A model generated the notes under the pieces. The model did no database searches and was not told where the DNA came from. It saw only the letters and a program-made list of their open reading frames with translations. A stretch of DNA of 64,000 nucleotides from Enterobacter sp. Bisph1 (lineage in GTDB: Bacteria; Pseudomonadota; Gammaproteobacteria; Enterobacterales; Enterobacteriaceae): assembly GCF_000814905.1 (NCBI RefSeq), contig NZ_JXAG01000036.1:124162-188161 (forward strand). The letters run 5' to 3'. The position numbers and the translations under genes were made by a program. Below, piece after piece: positions 8,657 to 22,639 of the stretch (positions within the stretch are counted from its first letter, which is position 1; every line of letters starts with the position of its first letter).

Positions 8657-9043
8657 TTAACCGAATCGATGCGTTGAATTACGCAGGCGGGTGAGCCAGG
8701 CCGAGGTGGAGTTATTGTCATCATCCTGGGCAGCGATGATATAGCCCTGAGGCAAGCTGCGATCCAGCACGGCTTTCGCCGCGGCGCTTTGGGCGCTGGA
8801 ATCAAAGGTGATTAATAGCGTGTCGTTTTGCGGGGTAATGCTTTTGAAATGAATACCGTTGGCGTCGAGATGATGCCAGACAGAGAAACCATCCGGCACG
8901 CTCACGTTTTGCGTGAGCGGGCGAATCGCCAGCGTGGAGTCACTATTTTGTAGCTTCGCCCAGGTGAAAAACACCATGCCAAAGATGGCTATCGCCGTGA
9001 TACCCATCAGTAATCCGCGTACAAAGGGACGTTGCAATTCCAT
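8657..9043 (-). CDS. mzrA: EnvZ/OmpR modulator MzrA
   Basis: This is a 129-residue bitopic membrane protein. One N-terminal membrane helix (about 10-28) precedes a periplasmic domain with the conserved WHHLDANGI, FKSITPQNDTLLITFDSS and NSTHRFG end. MzrA binds EnvZ and links CpxAR to EnvZ-OmpR signalling in E. coli. The start at 9043 is chosen over the longer frame by homology. It lies four bases after the yqjA stop, which fits the known CpxR-controlled yqjA-mzrA operon. Confidence 0.94.
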   Translation of the reverse strand: MELQRPFVRGLLMGITAIAIFGMVFFTWAKLQNSDSTLAIRPLTQNVSVPDGFSVWHHLDANGIHFKSITPQNDTLLITFDSSAQSAAAKAVLDRSLPQGYIIAAQDDDNNSTSAWLTRLRNSTHRFG

Positions 9044-9047
9044 GAAC

Positions 9048-9710
9048 TTAACCCCGGTTGCGATATTTTTTCTTCCACAGCACCACCAGCGAGCCAGCAA
9101 GGCCAATTACCAGTAATACTACCGGAAGCAACATCAGGCAGGACATCAGCGCATCTTCGTATTTACGAAATACCGGCGTCTTACCCAACAAATAGCCTAA
9201 GGTGGTGAGTATCAGCACCCACAGCAGACCGCTCACCCAGTTAAAAAACTGGAAGCGCGCATTACTCAGACCAGAAAGTCCGGCAATAGTTGGTAACAGA
9301 GTGCGAACAAAAGCAATAAAACGGCCAATCAGCAGCGCGGATAGCCCGTGTTTATGAAAAAGATGGTGCGAACGCTGGTGATAATGGGCAGGCAGATGGG
9401 AAAGCCAGTTTTGCACGATGCGCGTATTTCCCAGCCATCGCCCCTGGATATAGCTCAGCCAGCAGCCAAGACTTGCCGCTACGGTCAGTAATAACACCGT
9501 TTGTACATAACCCAGCGCGCCTTTCGCAATCAGCACGCCAACCAGAACTAACAGGCTATCGCCCGGAAGAAACGCCGCCGGTAGCAGACCGTTTTCCAGA
9601 AATAAGATGACAAACAAAACGAAGTACAGCATGCCGATCATGCCGGGCTGCGAAAGCGTCGCGAAGTCCTGAGCCCAGAGGGCATGGAGTAATTGGTTTA
9701 AAAGTTCCAT
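9048..9710 (-). CDS. yqjA: DedA family membrane protein YqjA
   Basis: The 220-residue length equals E. coli YqjA. The DedA core is visible ([24 protein letters not shown] and the [18 protein letters not shown] segment). DedA proteins are proton-dependent undecaprenyl-phosphate or lipid flippase-like transporters. YqjA is needed for alkaline pH tolerance and is in the Cpx regulon. It heads the operon with mzrA. Confidence 0.95.
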   Translation of the reverse strand: MELLNQLLHALWAQDFATLSQPGMIGMLYFVLFVILFLENGLLPAAFLPGDSLLVLVGVLIAKGALGYVQTVLLLTVAASLGCWLSYIQGRWLGNTRIVQNWLSHLPAHYHQRSHHLFHKHGLSALLIGRFIAFVRTLLPTIAGLSGLSNARFQFFNWVSGLLWVLILTTLGYLLGKTPVFRKYEDALMSCLMLLPVVLLVIGLAGSLVVLWKKKYRNRG

Positions 9711-10034
9711 TCAAGGTTCCTGGTACATCGGTTTACGTCACGTCCAGACCGGCACGGCGATAGCTTTAATATATTATGGTCGCTCGTGGCACATTTGATG
9801 CAGCATATCCTGAGAAAAGACGCTGTGAGCAAGCACTAACTCATGCAATGACAAATGCATCCGATTGTAACAAAATTCTACATTATGAGTCAGTCGGAAA
9901 AGTGCGTTTCGGTGATGATTTTGCTTGCCGCAGCAGGGGGAGGCGAGGCTATTTACAAAGGCTGACACTCTAGACGGTTTACTTACCTTAAACCGGCGCA
10001 GGCGCAGTATAAGTATGCGCCTGACAGAGCTTTT
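9711..10034. other. Intergenic region yqjA/exuR
   Basis: No convincing gene lies in these 324 bases. The right end carries an inverted repeat (AGGCGCA 10000-10006, TGCGCCT 10016-10022) past the exuR stop, a weak candidate terminator. The left part must contain the yqjA promoter, although I could not recognise a clear CpxR box. Confidence 0.6.
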
Positions 10035-10811
10035 TTACTTGCCGCCGGTCGCGACGGTATCAAGATGCACAACCGGGTTTTCTGCGAACAGATAGCGATC
10101 GGCATTGAACTCGAAATCATCGCTGGTTTCGTTAAATAGCATCAGTTTGGTGTTTTCCAGGTGCTGCCACATTGCCACCTTAGCGGCATGGGGATCTTTG
10201 CGAATCAGCGCGCGCAGAATATGGTCATGATCATCACACCAGTTATCGACGGTGCGCAAATCGATATGGTCATGCAATTTTTTCCAGTACGGGTTATGTA
10301 CACGCTGCGTCCACATTTTCTCGACGATAGCCGCCAGCGCCGTGTTCTGCGTCGCCAGCGCAACCTGTACATGGAACTGCAAATCCCACTCAGAATCGCG
10401 GAAGCACTTCTCTTTGCGCGCGTTATCCTGAATTTCCATCAGCTTCATGATGTCCTGCTTCGTCACCTGAGTGGCGGCGAATTCAGCGATATTGCTCTCG
10501 ATAAGCTGACGCGCCTGCAACAGTTCAAACGGACCGTAATTGGCGAACTCCATGTTTTCATCGGGAGCCTGAGTGTAGCGCGGTACATTAGAGATAACAT
10601 GAATACCGGAGCCTTTGCGGACTTCGACGTACCCTTCCACTTCGAGCATGATAATGGCTTCACGAACCACGGTCCGGCTTACGCTTTTCTCATCGGCGAT
10701 AAAGCGTTCAGCGGGCAGTTTGTCACCCACAAGATAGACGCCTTGCTCAATACGATTTTTAAGCTCGGCGGCAAGCTGCTGGTACAAACGTCGTGACTCG
10801 GAGATTTCCAT
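10035..10811 (-). CDS. exuR: GntR-family hexuronate regulon repressor ExuR
   Basis: This is a 258-residue FadR-subfamily GntR regulator with an N-terminal winged HTH (residues about 5-72, [23 protein letters not shown]) and a C-terminal all-helical FCD effector domain. Galacturonate or glucuronate relieves repression of exuT and uxaCA in E. coli. The start at 10811 gives [13 protein letters not shown] as in E. coli; the longer frame adds nine unconserved residues. A perfect GntR box lies just upstream, suggesting autoregulation. Confidence 0.96.
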   Translation of the reverse strand: MEISESRRLYQQLAAELKNRIEQGVYLVGDKLPAERFIADEKSVSRTVVREAIIMLEVEGYVEVRKGSGIHVISNVPRYTQAPDENMEFANYGPFELLQARQLIESNIAEFAATQVTKQDIMKLMEIQDNARKEKCFRDSEWDLQFHVQVALATQNTALAAIVEKMWTQRVHNPYWKKLHDHIDLRTVDNWCDDHDHILRALIRKDPHAAKVAMWQHLENTKLMLFNETSDDFEFNADRYLFAENPVVHLDTVATGGK

Positions 10812-10846
10812 ATGTGAGCTCCTGGGAAAGAAGGGCAATGATAGAT

Positions 10847-10857
10847 TTGTTATACCA
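10847..10857. promoter_or_regulatory. Predicted ExuR operator upstream of exuR
   Basis: TTGTTATACCA fits the FadR/GntR-type half-site pattern TNGT-NNN-ACNA exactly. It lies 36 bases upstream of the exuR start, consistent with autoregulation. Binding is inferred. Confidence 0.5.
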
Positions 10858-10884
10858 CTTTTACGGCTTTCTCACCATCGCGGA

Positions 10885-10912
10885 GAACAAAAAAGCCGCC
10901 CTAAGGCGGCTA
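10885..10912 (-). terminator. Terminator after exuT
   Basis: AGCCGCC and GGCGGCT pair with a CTAA loop. The minus-strand continuation is TTTTTTGTTCTCC. It lies about 130 bases downstream of exuT, between exuT and exuR. Confidence 0.75.
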
Positions 10913-11042
10913 ATATTCGTTCTGTTTCACGCGACGCACTGTTGGGCTACCTTGCCCGTTACCGCTTTCTTTAACGGGCGATTCGCTTAGTGGCTACTGC
11001 CGTGTCGCGTGAAATTTTCAGGCTAACAAAGTCCGTGAAGCG

Positions 11043-12344
11043 TTAACTTTGTGCTGCCGGGCCGCCAAGGGAATGTTCTTTAACAACCTCGTCGGCGGTT
11101 TTGTTTTTCAGCACCGTCCAGATAACTACGGCACCCATCAGGTCGAACAGCGCCAGTACGGCGAACAGCGGGCTAAAGCCAATGGTATCCGCCAGTGCGC
11201 CAACCACCAAAGCAAACATGGTGCTTGCGGTCCAGGCGGCCATACCGGTCAGGCCATTCGCCGTTGCCACTTCGTTACGACCAAAGACGTCAGAAGAGAG
11301 GGTAATCAGCGCGCCGGACAGAGACTGGTGAGCAAAACCACCGATGCACAGCAGGCCGATAGCAACATACGGGCTGGTGAACAGACCAATCATGCCTGGG
11401 CCAATCATCAGTACCGCACCCATGGTAACAACCATTTTACGCGAAACAATCAGGTTCACACCGAACACGCGCTGGAACAGCGGCGGCAGGTAACCACCCA
11501 CGATACAGCCGAGGTCAGCAAACAGCATCGGCATCCAGGCGAACATGGCGATCTCTTTCAGGTTAAAGCCGTAAACCTTGAACATGAACAGCGGGATCCA
11601 CGCGTTAAACGTACCCCAGGCCGGTTCTGCCAGGAAACGCGGCAGGGCGATACCCCAGAATTGACGGGTGCCCAGAATCTGCCATACGGACATTTTCTTA
11701 CCGTTGTTGGCCTGGTGTTGTGCTTCCTGGCCACCAATGATGTACTCGCGCTCTTCTTCGCTCAGTTTTTTCTGATCGCGCGGGTGTTTATAGAAGTAGA
11801 GCCAGGCCATTGCCCATGCAAAGCTCAGCACACCGGAGATGATGAACGCCATTTCCCAGCTGTGCATCACGATTGCCCACACCACCAGCGGCGGTGCGAT
11901 CATGGCACCAATTGAAGAGCCAACGTTGAAGTAACCCACCGCGATAGAACGCTCTTTCGCCGGGAACCATTCAGACGTGGCTTTCAGGCCCGCCGGGATC
12001 ATTGCTGCTTCAGCGGCACCTACCGCGCCACGCGCCAGCGCCAGACCACCCCAGCTTCCCGCCAGCGCAGTCGCGCCGCAGAATATCGCCCAGGTAATCG
12101 CAAAGAAGGCATAACCAATTTTGGTGCCCAGAATATCCAGCAGGTAGCCGGCAACGGGCTGCATAACGGTATAAGCCGCGGAATAGGCCGCGATGATATA
12201 AGAGTATTGCTGAGTGGAGATGTGCAGCTCTTCCATCAAGGTTGGAGCAGCTGCCGCTACGGTGTTACGTGTCAGGTAGCCAAGCACGGTGCCGACCGTC
12301 ACCAGTGCTATCATGTACCAACGTAATCCTTTGATTTTACGCAT
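11043..12344 (-). CDS. exuT: Hexuronate MFS transporter ExuT
   Basis: This is a 433-residue major facilitator of the anion:cation symporter family with 12 predicted membrane helices. It begins MRKIKGLRWYMIALVTVGTVLGYLTR as in E. coli ExuT. It imports galacturonate and glucuronate with protons across the inner membrane. It is transcribed away from uxaCA across a 464-base regulatory region, and the pair forms the classical exu/uxa locus. Confidence 0.96.
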   Translation of the reverse strand: MRKIKGLRWYMIALVTVGTVLGYLTRNTVAAAAPTLMEELHISTQQYSYIIAAYSAAYTVMQPVAGYLLDILGTKIGYAFFAITWAIFCGATALAGSWGGLALARGAVGAAEAAMIPAGLKATSEWFPAKERSIAVGYFNVGSSIGAMIAPPLVVWAIVMHSWEMAFIISGVLSFAWAMAWLYFYKHPRDQKKLSEEEREYIIGGQEAQHQANNGKKMSVWQILGTRQFWGIALPRFLAEPAWGTFNAWIPLFMFKVYGFNLKEIAMFAWMPMLFADLGCIVGGYLPPLFQRVFGVNLIVSRKMVVTMGAVLMIGPGMIGLFTSPYVAIGLLCIGGFAHQSLSGALITLSSDVFGRNEVATANGLTGMAAWTASTMFALVVGALADTIGFSPLFAVLALFDLMGAVVIWTVLKNKTADEVVKEHSLGGPAAQS

Positions 12345-14221
<1,877 letters not shown>

Positions 14222-14238
14222 AGCCGTTTGAGGTTGAT

Positions 14239-15726
14239 ATGCAATACATCAAGATCCATTCGCTGGATAACGTTGCGGTAGCACTGGCGGACCTCGCTGA
14301 AGGCGCGGAAGTCGTTGTCGACAACCAGACCGTTCGGCTGCGTCAGGCGGTAGCGCGCGGGCATAAATTTGCTCTGCAAGCCATCGCCAGCGGTGAAAAT
14401 GTTGTCAAGTATGGTCTGCCAATTGGACATGCGACATCAGATATCGCGGCGGGCGAGTACATTCATTCTCATAATGCCCGGACCAATCTCAGCGATTTGG
14501 ACGAGTATAGCTATCAACCTGATTTTCAGGATGAAGGCGCCCAGGCGGCGGATCGTGACATTCAGATCTACCGCCGTGCGAATGGCGAAGTGGGGATCCG
14601 CAACGAGTTGTGGATCCTGCCAACGGTCGGCTGCGTAAACGGCATCGCCCGTCAGATCCAGACCCGTTTCCTGAAAGAGACGCAGGATGCCGAAGGTACC
14701 GACGGCGTCTTCCTGTTCAGCCATACCTACGGCTGCTCGCAGCTGGGCGACGATCACATTAACACCCGCACCATGCTGCAAAACATGGTGCGCCACCCGA
14801 ACGCCGGTGCGGTACTGGTGATTGGTCTGGGTTGTGAAAACAACCAGGTCGATGCCTTCCGCGAGACGCTCGGTGAATTCGATCCGGAACGTGTCCACTT
14901 TATGGTCTGCCAACACCAGGATGACGAAGTGGAAGCGGGGCTTGAGCACCTGCACGCATTGTATCAAGCAATGCGTAATGACAAACGTGAACCGGGCAAA
15001 CTGAGCGAGCTGAAATTCGGCCTCGAATGCGGCGGCTCCGATGGCCTCTCCGGCATCACTGCTAACCCGATGCTGGGCCGTTTTTCCGATTATGTTATCG
15101 GCAACGGCGGGACTACCGTGCTGACGGAAGTACCGGAGATGTTCGGTGCGGAACGTATTCTGATGAGCCACTGTCGCGACGAAAGTACCTTTGAAAAGAC
15201 CGTTACCATGGTCAATGACTTCAAACAGTACTTTATCGCACACAATCAGCCGATCTACGAAAACCCATCGCCGGGTAACAAAGCGGGCGGTATCACGACT
15301 CTGGAAGAGAAATCACTGGGCTGTACGCAGAAAGCGGGCGCCAGCCAGGTGGTGGATGTTCTGCGCTACGGCGAACGCCTGAAAACCCACGGTCTGAACC
15401 TGCTGAGCGCACCGGGTAACGATGCCGTTGCCACCAGCGCGCTGGCGGGTGCGGGCTGCCATATGGTGCTGTTCAGTACCGGTCGCGGTACGCCTTACGG
15501 CGGGTTTGTGCCGACGGTGAAAATCGCCACCAACAGTGAACTGGCGGCGAAGAAGAAACACTGGATCGACTACGATGCCGGTCAGCTGATTCACGGCAAA
15601 GCGATGCCGCAACTGCTGAACGAATTCGTCGATGTTATCGTTGATATCGCTAACGGCAAAAAGACCTGCAACGAGAAAAACGATTTCCGCGAGCTGGCTA
15701 TCTTCAAAAGCGGCGTCACGCTCTAA
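14239..15726 (+). CDS. uxaA: Altronate dehydratase UxaA
   Basis: This is a 495-residue enzyme with an N-terminal SAF-like domain (about 1-100) and a C-terminal UxaA dehydratase domain (YGCSQLGDD, LECGGSDGLSGITANP, SLGCTQKAG). It removes water from D-altronate to give 2-keto-3-deoxygluconate and needs divalent iron or manganese. It is translated from ATG 14239 behind TTGAGGTTGAT. uxaB is not in this window, as in E. coli, where it lies elsewhere. Confidence 0.97.
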   Translation: MQYIKIHSLDNVAVALADLAEGAEVVVDNQTVRLRQAVARGHKFALQAIASGENVVKYGLPIGHATSDIAAGEYIHSHNARTNLSDLDEYSYQPDFQDEGAQAADRDIQIYRRANGEVGIRNELWILPTVGCVNGIARQIQTRFLKETQDAEGTDGVFLFSHTYGCSQLGDDHINTRTMLQNMVRHPNAGAVLVIGLGCENNQVDAFRETLGEFDPERVHFMVCQHQDDEVEAGLEHLHALYQAMRNDKREPGKLSELKFGLECGGSDGLSGITANPMLGRFSDYVIGNGGTTVLTEVPEMFGAERILMSHCRDESTFEKTVTMVNDFKQYFIAHNQPIYENPSPGNKAGGITTLEEKSLGCTQKAGASQVVDVLRYGERLKTHGLNLLSAPGNDAVATSALAGAGCHMVLFSTGRGTPYGGFVPTVKIATNSELAAKKKHWIDYDAGQLIHGKAMPQLLNEFVDVIVDIANGKKTCNEKNDFRELAIFKSGVTL

Positions 15727-15738
15727 CGTGTAAACTTT

Positions 15739-15819
15739 CGCGCCATGCAACAAGGCTCGTTCATGTTCCCGGTCGCCGGGAAATGGATAAGCTAGCCGCG
15801 TTGCCTGGCGCGATGTTTT
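15739..15819 (+). terminator. Terminator of the uxaCA operon
   Basis: CGCGCCATGCAAC (15739-15751) pairs with GTTGCCTGGCGCG (15800-15812) with one small mismatch, followed by ATGTTTTTTCC. The long loop can form an additional small hairpin. Confidence 0.65.
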
Positions 15820-15867
15820 TTCCGCAATGCGTTATCCGGAACCGTTTTTACCCTACAAGGATTTTCC

Positions 15868-16422
15868 ATGACCACGTATTGGCTTGCCCAGGGCGTTGGC
15901 GTGATTGCCTTTCTGGTGGGTATTACCACCTTTATCAACCGTGATGAACGGCGCTTCAAAAAACAACTCTCGGTCTACAGCGCCATTATTGGCGTGCACT
16001 TTATGCTGATGGGCGCTTTTCCCGCCGGTTCCAGCGCCATGCTTAACGCTATCCGCACCCTGATAACCTTGCGTACCCGCAATCTGTGGGTAATGGTGCT
16101 GTTTATCGCGCTGACGGGCGGCTTAGGGTTGGCGAAATTTCACCACCTGATAGAGCTATTACCGGTTGCCGGCACCATCGTCAGTACCTGGGCGCTGTTT
16201 CGCTTTCAGGGTTTACCGATGCGCTGCGTGATCTGGTGCTCAACGGGCTGCTGGGTGATCCACAATATCTGGCTCGGATCGATAGGCGGTTCGCTGATCG
16301 AAGGCAGTTTCCTGGTGATGAACGGCCTGAATATTATTCGCTTCTGGCGGATGCAAAAACGCGGCATCGATCCGTTTAAGATCGAAACCGCGCAGCAACA
16401 AGAGAAACCTGCCGCCCGCTGA
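15868..16422 (+). CDS. ygjV: YgjV inner-membrane protein
   Basis: This is a 184-residue protein with about five or six membrane helices and the conserved WLAQGVGVIAFLVGITTFINRDERRFK opening of the Imp-YgjV family. CAAGGATTTTCC precedes the ATG. Its function is unknown. It ends only about ten bases from the convergent alx stop. In E. coli sstT separates these two genes, and that gene is absent here. Confidence 0.93.
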   Translation: MTTYWLAQGVGVIAFLVGITTFINRDERRFKKQLSVYSAIIGVHFMLMGAFPAGSSAMLNAIRTLITLRTRNLWVMVLFIALTGGLGLAKFHHLIELLPVAGTIVSTWALFRFQGLPMRCVIWCSTGCWVIHNIWLGSIGGSLIEGSFLVMNGLNIIRFWRMQKRGIDPFKIETAQQQEKPAAR

Positions 16423-16432
16423 CGGCAGGCGT

Positions 16433-17401
16433 TTACTCCAGCCCTTTTTTCTTGTCGTTCTGATGGTTAACCCAGGCGTTAATCACCATCGTCAGCACCA
16501 GGATCCCACCGACCACGCCCAGCGAGATGGCAATCGGGATATGGAAGAAGTCGACAATCAGCATTTTGACGCCAATAAACACCAGAATCACTGACAGGCC
16601 ATATTTCAGCATCGAGAAGCGCTCCGCCACGCCCGCCAGCAGGAAGTACATCGCACGCAGCCCCAAAATGGCAAACAGGTTAGAGGTCAGCACAATAAAC
16701 GGATCGGTGGTGACGGCGAAGATCGCCGGAATGCTGTCGACGGCGAAAATCACATCGCTCAGTTCAACGAGGATCAGCACCAGCAGCAGCGGCGTGGCAA
16801 ACAGCAGGCCATTTTTGCGCACAAAAAAGTGCTCATTCTCAATGGTATCCGTCATGCGCAGATGGCTGCGCAGCCAGCGCACCAGCGGTTTGTCGCCAAT
16901 GCCGGTTTCATCCTCTTTCGCCAGCGCCATTTTGATCCCGGTAAACAGCAGGAATGCGCCAAAGACATACAGCAGCCACGAGAACTGGGTGATCAGCCAG
17001 CTGCCGGCGAAAATCATAATCGTGCGCAGCACAATCGCCCCGAGCACGCCATAAACCAGCACGCGGCGCTGCAGGGCAGCAGGCACCGAGAAGTAGCTAA
17101 ACAGCATCAGCCAGACGAAGACGTTATCCACCGCCAGGGCTTTTTCAATCAGATAACCGGTGAGGAACGCCAGCGCCTGGGTATCGGCGACGGCGCGACC
17201 TTGCGTTTGCGAGAGATACCACCAGAAGGCGGCATTAAAGAGTAATGAGAGGGAGACCCAAACGACCGACCAGACGGCCGCCTGCTTCATGGACATCGTC
17301 TGCGCGCCGCGACGTCCCTGAAGCAGAAGGTCGATGGCCAGCATAATCACCACCACGATGGCGAAACCGCCCCATAACATCGGTGTGCCGACAGTATTCA
17401 T
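16433..17401 (-). CDS. alx: TerC family Mn/redox-linked membrane transporter Alx
   Basis: This is a 322-residue TerC-family protein with about nine membrane helices and the conserved acidic motifs [12 protein letters not shown] and [17 protein letters not shown]. Alx is a manganese-linked exporter or modulator induced at alkaline pH in E. coli. ATG 17401 is preceded by GAGG at seven bases, while a TTG two codons upstream lacks spacing for a ribosome site. A structured leader with a terminator precedes it. Confidence 0.95.
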   Translation of the reverse strand: MNTVGTPMLWGGFAIVVVIMLAIDLLLQGRRGAQTMSMKQAAVWSVVWVSLSLLFNAAFWWYLSQTQGRAVADTQALAFLTGYLIEKALAVDNVFVWLMLFSYFSVPAALQRRVLVYGVLGAIVLRTIMIFAGSWLITQFSWLLYVFGAFLLFTGIKMALAKEDETGIGDKPLVRWLRSHLRMTDTIENEHFFVRKNGLLFATPLLLVLILVELSDVIFAVDSIPAIFAVTTDPFIVLTSNLFAILGLRAMYFLLAGVAERFSMLKYGLSVILVFIGVKMLIVDFFHIPIAISLGVVGGILVLTMVINAWVNHQNDKKKGLE

Positions 17402-17415
17402 ATTCAATCCTCACT

Positions 17416-17570
17416 AAAACAAAAACGGCTAACATCGGAAGAGGTTAGCCGCTTGCTTTAGATGCAGGGAGTCTCGCCTTCCGGCAAGGTCTCACTTACG
17501 TCTCTTTCGACGCCCGGCGACCGGATGCGTAAACGCATCGTAATGACGATCCACCGGCAATGAAGTTACT
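17416..17570 (-). ncRNA. yybP-ykoY (PRE) manganese/pH riboswitch leader of alx
   Basis: The 5' leader of alx contains nested helices. From 5' to 3' on the minus strand these include GATGCGTTTACGCATC, the conserved GCGTCGAAAGAGACGTAAGT and a CCTTGCCGGAAGG hairpin. It ends in a strong terminator (CGGCTAAC/GTTAGCCG, 17426-17451, with T-rich 17416-17425). This layout matches the E. coli alx yybP-ykoY element, which senses Mn2+ and responds to alkaline pH. Identification rests on position and recognised conserved segments. Confidence 0.75.
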
Positions 17571-17643
17571 CCCCTTTGCGCGTAACAAAATATGTCAGCG
17601 TGGTGATTCCGTCAATGACACCTCGGCTCTGCTTTACGAACTT

Positions 17644-18642
17644 TTACGCAGGGAGCTGGGCACTGATATCATCCGCCGGGAAAACAACCCCCGTTTGACG
17701 GCGGATCTCCGTAAGCAGTTTGGCTGTGATCCGGCTAACCGCCAGCCCCGGATGGTTAACCTCGTTCTGTTCCACCAGACGGGCAAACGTCTCGGCTTCA
17801 TAGAGCATAGTGTTGATATGTTGCGGCTGCGTCAGCTCCTGCGCTTTACCGCCGCGCGGCACAAACGAGACGTTCTGGCATTCGGAGATTTTCTCAATCA
17901 CCAGCGATCCCGCTTCGCCCTGAATTTCACTGGCCAGCACCGAATCGCTTACTTTTGAGTGCTGCAGCGTGACGCTGAAATCACCGTAATGCATTACCAC
18001 CACGCCGTGGGCATCGACGCCGCTTTCCAGCAGGCTGGCGCAGGCCAGGACGCTATGCGGCTCGCCCCACAGCGCCACGGCGGAGGCCAGGCAGTAAAAG
18101 CCAATATCCATAATCGAACCGTTAGAGAAGGCAGGATTAAAGGTATTGGGATTCTCGCCGTTGAGATAGCGCTGGTAGCGCGAGGAATACTGGCAGTAGT
18201 TAATAAAGGCCTTGCGCAGCTTACCCGCTTTCGCCAGCGACTGTTTCAGTAAGATGAAATTGGGCAGGCTGGCGGTTTTGAAGGCTTCAAACAGCACCAC
18301 CTGATTTTCCCGCGCGCAGGCGATAGCCGCTTCCACTTCACGCAGATTAGAGGCCAGCGGTTTTTCGCAGATCACATGCTTTTTGTGGCGCAGAAAAAGC
18401 TGGCTTTGGGAAAAGTGCATGGCGTTCGGGCTGGCAATATAAACCGCATCAATCGCTTCGCTTTGCGCCATATCCTCAAGGGAGGTAAACAGATGTTCGA
18501 CGGGATAGTCGCTGGCGAAATGTTGCGCCTGTTCAAGGCTGCGGGAAAAAACGGCGGTGAGTTTATATTTGCCCGTCTCATGGGCGGCATCGACAAACTG
18601 GCGGGTGATCCAGTTGGTGCCTATGACAGCGAAACGTATCAT
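17644..18642 (-). CDS. ygjR: Gfo/Idh/MocA family oxidoreductase YgjR
   Basis: This is a 332-residue protein. The N-terminal Rossmann fold (FAVIGTNWITRQFVDAA) and the EKP motif (KHVICEKPLASN near residue 95) are typical of NAD(P)-dependent Gfo/Idh/MocA dehydrogenases. A C-terminal alpha/beta substrate domain follows. The physiological substrate of YgjR is unknown. It keeps its conserved place between alx and ygjP. Confidence 0.93.
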   Translation of the reverse strand: MIRFAVIGTNWITRQFVDAAHETGKYKLTAVFSRSLEQAQHFASDYPVEHLFTSLEDMAQSEAIDAVYIASPNAMHFSQSQLFLRHKKHVICEKPLASNLREVEAAIACARENQVVLFEAFKTASLPNFILLKQSLAKAGKLRKAFINYCQYSSRYQRYLNGENPNTFNPAFSNGSIMDIGFYCLASAVALWGEPHSVLACASLLESGVDAHGVVVMHYGDFSVTLQHSKVSDSVLASEIQGEAGSLVIEKISECQNVSFVPRGGKAQELTQPQHINTMLYEAETFARLVEQNEVNHPGLAVSRITAKLLTEIRRQTGVVFPADDISAQLPA

Positions 18643-18753
18643 ACAGACGCTACTTCTCCGTAAAGGGGGTCTTAAATCACTCTAGCATGACGGGGTGACA
18701 AAACCAGTATGCGGCAGCGCAGAAGCACAAATGGCGTTGTCCGACCCGCGAAA

Positions 18754-19245
18754 CTACTTTAGCGCCAGATGGGTGAGCCACAGGCGGGTATCAAACTCCA
18801 GTTGGTGATATTGCGGCTCCATATGGCAGCACAGCTGATAGAACGCTTTGTTGTGGTCTTTCTCTTTCAGATGCGCCAGTTCATGTACCACGATCATGCG
18901 CAAAAACGCCTCCGGCGCGTCGCGAAAAACCGTCGCCACGCGAATTTCCGCTTTCGCTTTTAACTTACCGCCCTGCACGCGAGAGATCGCCGTATGCAGA
19001 CCAAGTGCGTTATTTAACACATGGATTTTACTGTCAAACATCACTTTATTGACCGGCGCGGCGTTACGCAGAAACTGATTTTTCAGCCCCTGCGTATAGT
19101 TATAGAGCGCTTTATCAGTGGTGATATCGTGCTTTTGTGGGTAGCGCTTTGCCAGCACCTCGCCAAGCCTGTTCTGTTCAATCAGGGAAGTGACCTGCGT
19201 AAGCAAGGATTCAGGGTAGCCCTGAAGATAGAGAAGGGTATTCAT
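18754..19245 (-). CDS. ygjP: YgjP-like zinc metallopeptidase domain protein
   Basis: This is a 163-residue protein with the zincin signature VVHELAHLKEKDH near residue 117, followed by FYQLCCHMEPQYHQLE. It belongs to the YgjP/WLM-like metallopeptidase family. It appears complete and cytosolic, with no signal peptide. In E. coli ygjP has been linked to nucleotide or stress metabolism, but no substrate is established. Confidence 0.93.
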   Translation of the reverse strand: MNTLLYLQGYPESLLTQVTSLIEQNRLGEVLAKRYPQKHDITTDKALYNYTQGLKNQFLRNAAPVNKVMFDSKIHVLNNALGLHTAISRVQGGKLKAKAEIRVATVFRDAPEAFLRMIVVHELAHLKEKDHNKAFYQLCCHMEPQYHQLEFDTRLWLTHLALK

Positions 19246-19315
19246 GGCGAAATGTGTTTACATCTCCGGTTAATTAAGCGATAAAACGCGCGAATTTTAG
19301 CATTGCGGAGGGGCG

Positions 19316-20446
19316 ATGAGCCAGGTTGAATTACTCGGACAGACATTCACTTTAGACAGATTCCCTGTCGGCGTGGAAGAGGCGGCGCTGCAAGCGTGGG
19401 ATGCGGCGGATGAATACCTGCTGCAACAGGTGAATGAGGTCGACGGCCCGGTTCTCGTCTTTAACGACAGCTTCGGCGCGCTGGCCTGTGCGCTGGCGCA
19501 GCATCACCCGGTTTGCGTTAATGACTCCTTTATTGCCGGTCTGGCGACGCAGCATAACTTGCGCATTAACTCGCTGGACGAAAACAGCGTTACGCTGCAG
19601 GACAGCCTGAGCCCGCTGCCGGCGAATCCGGCGCTGGTGCTGATTAAAGTGCCAAAACAGCTGGCGCTGCTGGAGCAGCAGCTGCGCGCCTTACGAAGCG
19701 TTGTCACGCCGCAGACGCGCATTATCGCCGGGGCGAAAGCGCGCGATGTTCATAACTCGACGCTGGCGCTGTTTGAGAAAATCCTCGGCCCGACCACCAC
19801 TACGCTGGCGTGGAAAAAAGCGCGGCTGATTAACTGCACCTTTAACGCGCCGGAACTCAGCGAGAACGACATGATCGCCCGCTGGCCGCTGGACGGGACC
19901 GACTGGACGATTCACAACCATGCCAATGTCTTTTCCCGTAGCGGGCTGGATATTGGCGCGCGCTTTTTCCTCCAGCATCTGCCGGAAAATATCGAAGGCG
20001 AAATGGTGGATTTAGGCTGCGGCAACGGCGTGCTTGGCCTGCAACTGCTGGCGCAGAACCCGAACAGCCGCGTGCTTTTTGCCGACGAGTCGGCGATGGC
20101 GGTGGCCTCCGCGCGGCTCAATGTTGAGGCGAACCTGCCGCAAGCCGCTGAGCGCAGCGACTATATGATCAATAATTCCCTCTCCGGGCTGGAGCCGGAT
20201 CGCTTTGACGCGATTGTCTGTAACCCGCCGTTTCATCAGCAGAGCGCCATTACCGACCATATTGCATGGCAGATGTTTAACGATGCCCGTTTCTGCCTGA
20301 AATATGGCGGCGAACTGCGCATTGTCGGTAATCGTCATCTCGACTATTACCGCAAGCTAAAGCGTGTTTTCGGTAACTGCGAAACCCTCGCCACCAACAA
20401 TAAATTCGTGGTACTGAAAGCGGTGAAAGTACGTAAAAAACGCTAA
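19316..20446 (+). CDS. rlmG: 23S rRNA (guanine1835-N2)-methyltransferase RlmG
   Basis: This is a 376-residue enzyme with a degenerate N-terminal methyltransferase domain and an active C-terminal one. The SAM loop reads [12 protein letters not shown] near residue 230 and the catalytic NPPFH lies near residue 303. It methylates G1835 of 23S rRNA. GCGGAGGGGCG precedes the ATG. It diverges from ygjP across 70 bases. Confidence 0.96.
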   Translation: MSQVELLGQTFTLDRFPVGVEEAALQAWDAADEYLLQQVNEVDGPVLVFNDSFGALACALAQHHPVCVNDSFIAGLATQHNLRINSLDENSVTLQDSLSPLPANPALVLIKVPKQLALLEQQLRALRSVVTPQTRIIAGAKARDVHNSTLALFEKILGPTTTTLAWKKARLINCTFNAPELSENDMIARWPLDGTDWTIHNHANVFSRSGLDIGARFFLQHLPENIEGEMVDLGCGNGVLGLQLLAQNPNSRVLFADESAMAVASARLNVEANLPQAAERSDYMINNSLSGLEPDRFDAIVCNPPFHQQSAITDHIAWQMFNDARFCLKYGGELRIVGNRHLDYYRKLKRVFGNCETLATNNKFVVLKAVKVRKKR

Positions 20447-20453
20447 CAGAAGT

Positions 20454-20472
20454 CGGCCCGCAGCGCGGGCCG
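20454..20472. terminator. Terminator between rlmG and fadH
   Basis: CGGCCCGC and GCGGGCCG pair with an AGC loop in the 33-base gap between two convergent genes. CTTTGTTCT follows on the + strand. Confidence 0.65.
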
Positions 20473-20479
20473 CTTTGTT

Positions 20480-22603
<2,124 letters not shown>

Positions 22604-22611
22604 TCAAATAT

Positions 22612-22632
22612 CCCCCTCCTGAGCGGAGGGGG
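22612..22632 (-). terminator. Hairpin after lsrK
   Basis: CCCCCTCC and GGAGGGGG pair with a 5-base loop, seven bases after the lsrK stop. The minus-strand tail is ATATTTGAATCC, which is only moderately T-rich. Confidence 0.55.
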
Positions 22633-22639
22633 AAAAGCG

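Noticed and set aside
11049-11915. 288-codon open frame on the + strand
   Set aside because: It is antisense to exuT, a well-conserved gene, and its composition (many Gln, His and Arg) is typical of a shadow frame.
14437-15243. 268-codon open frame on the - strand
   Set aside because: It is the shadow of uxaA, whose protein is full length and conserved.
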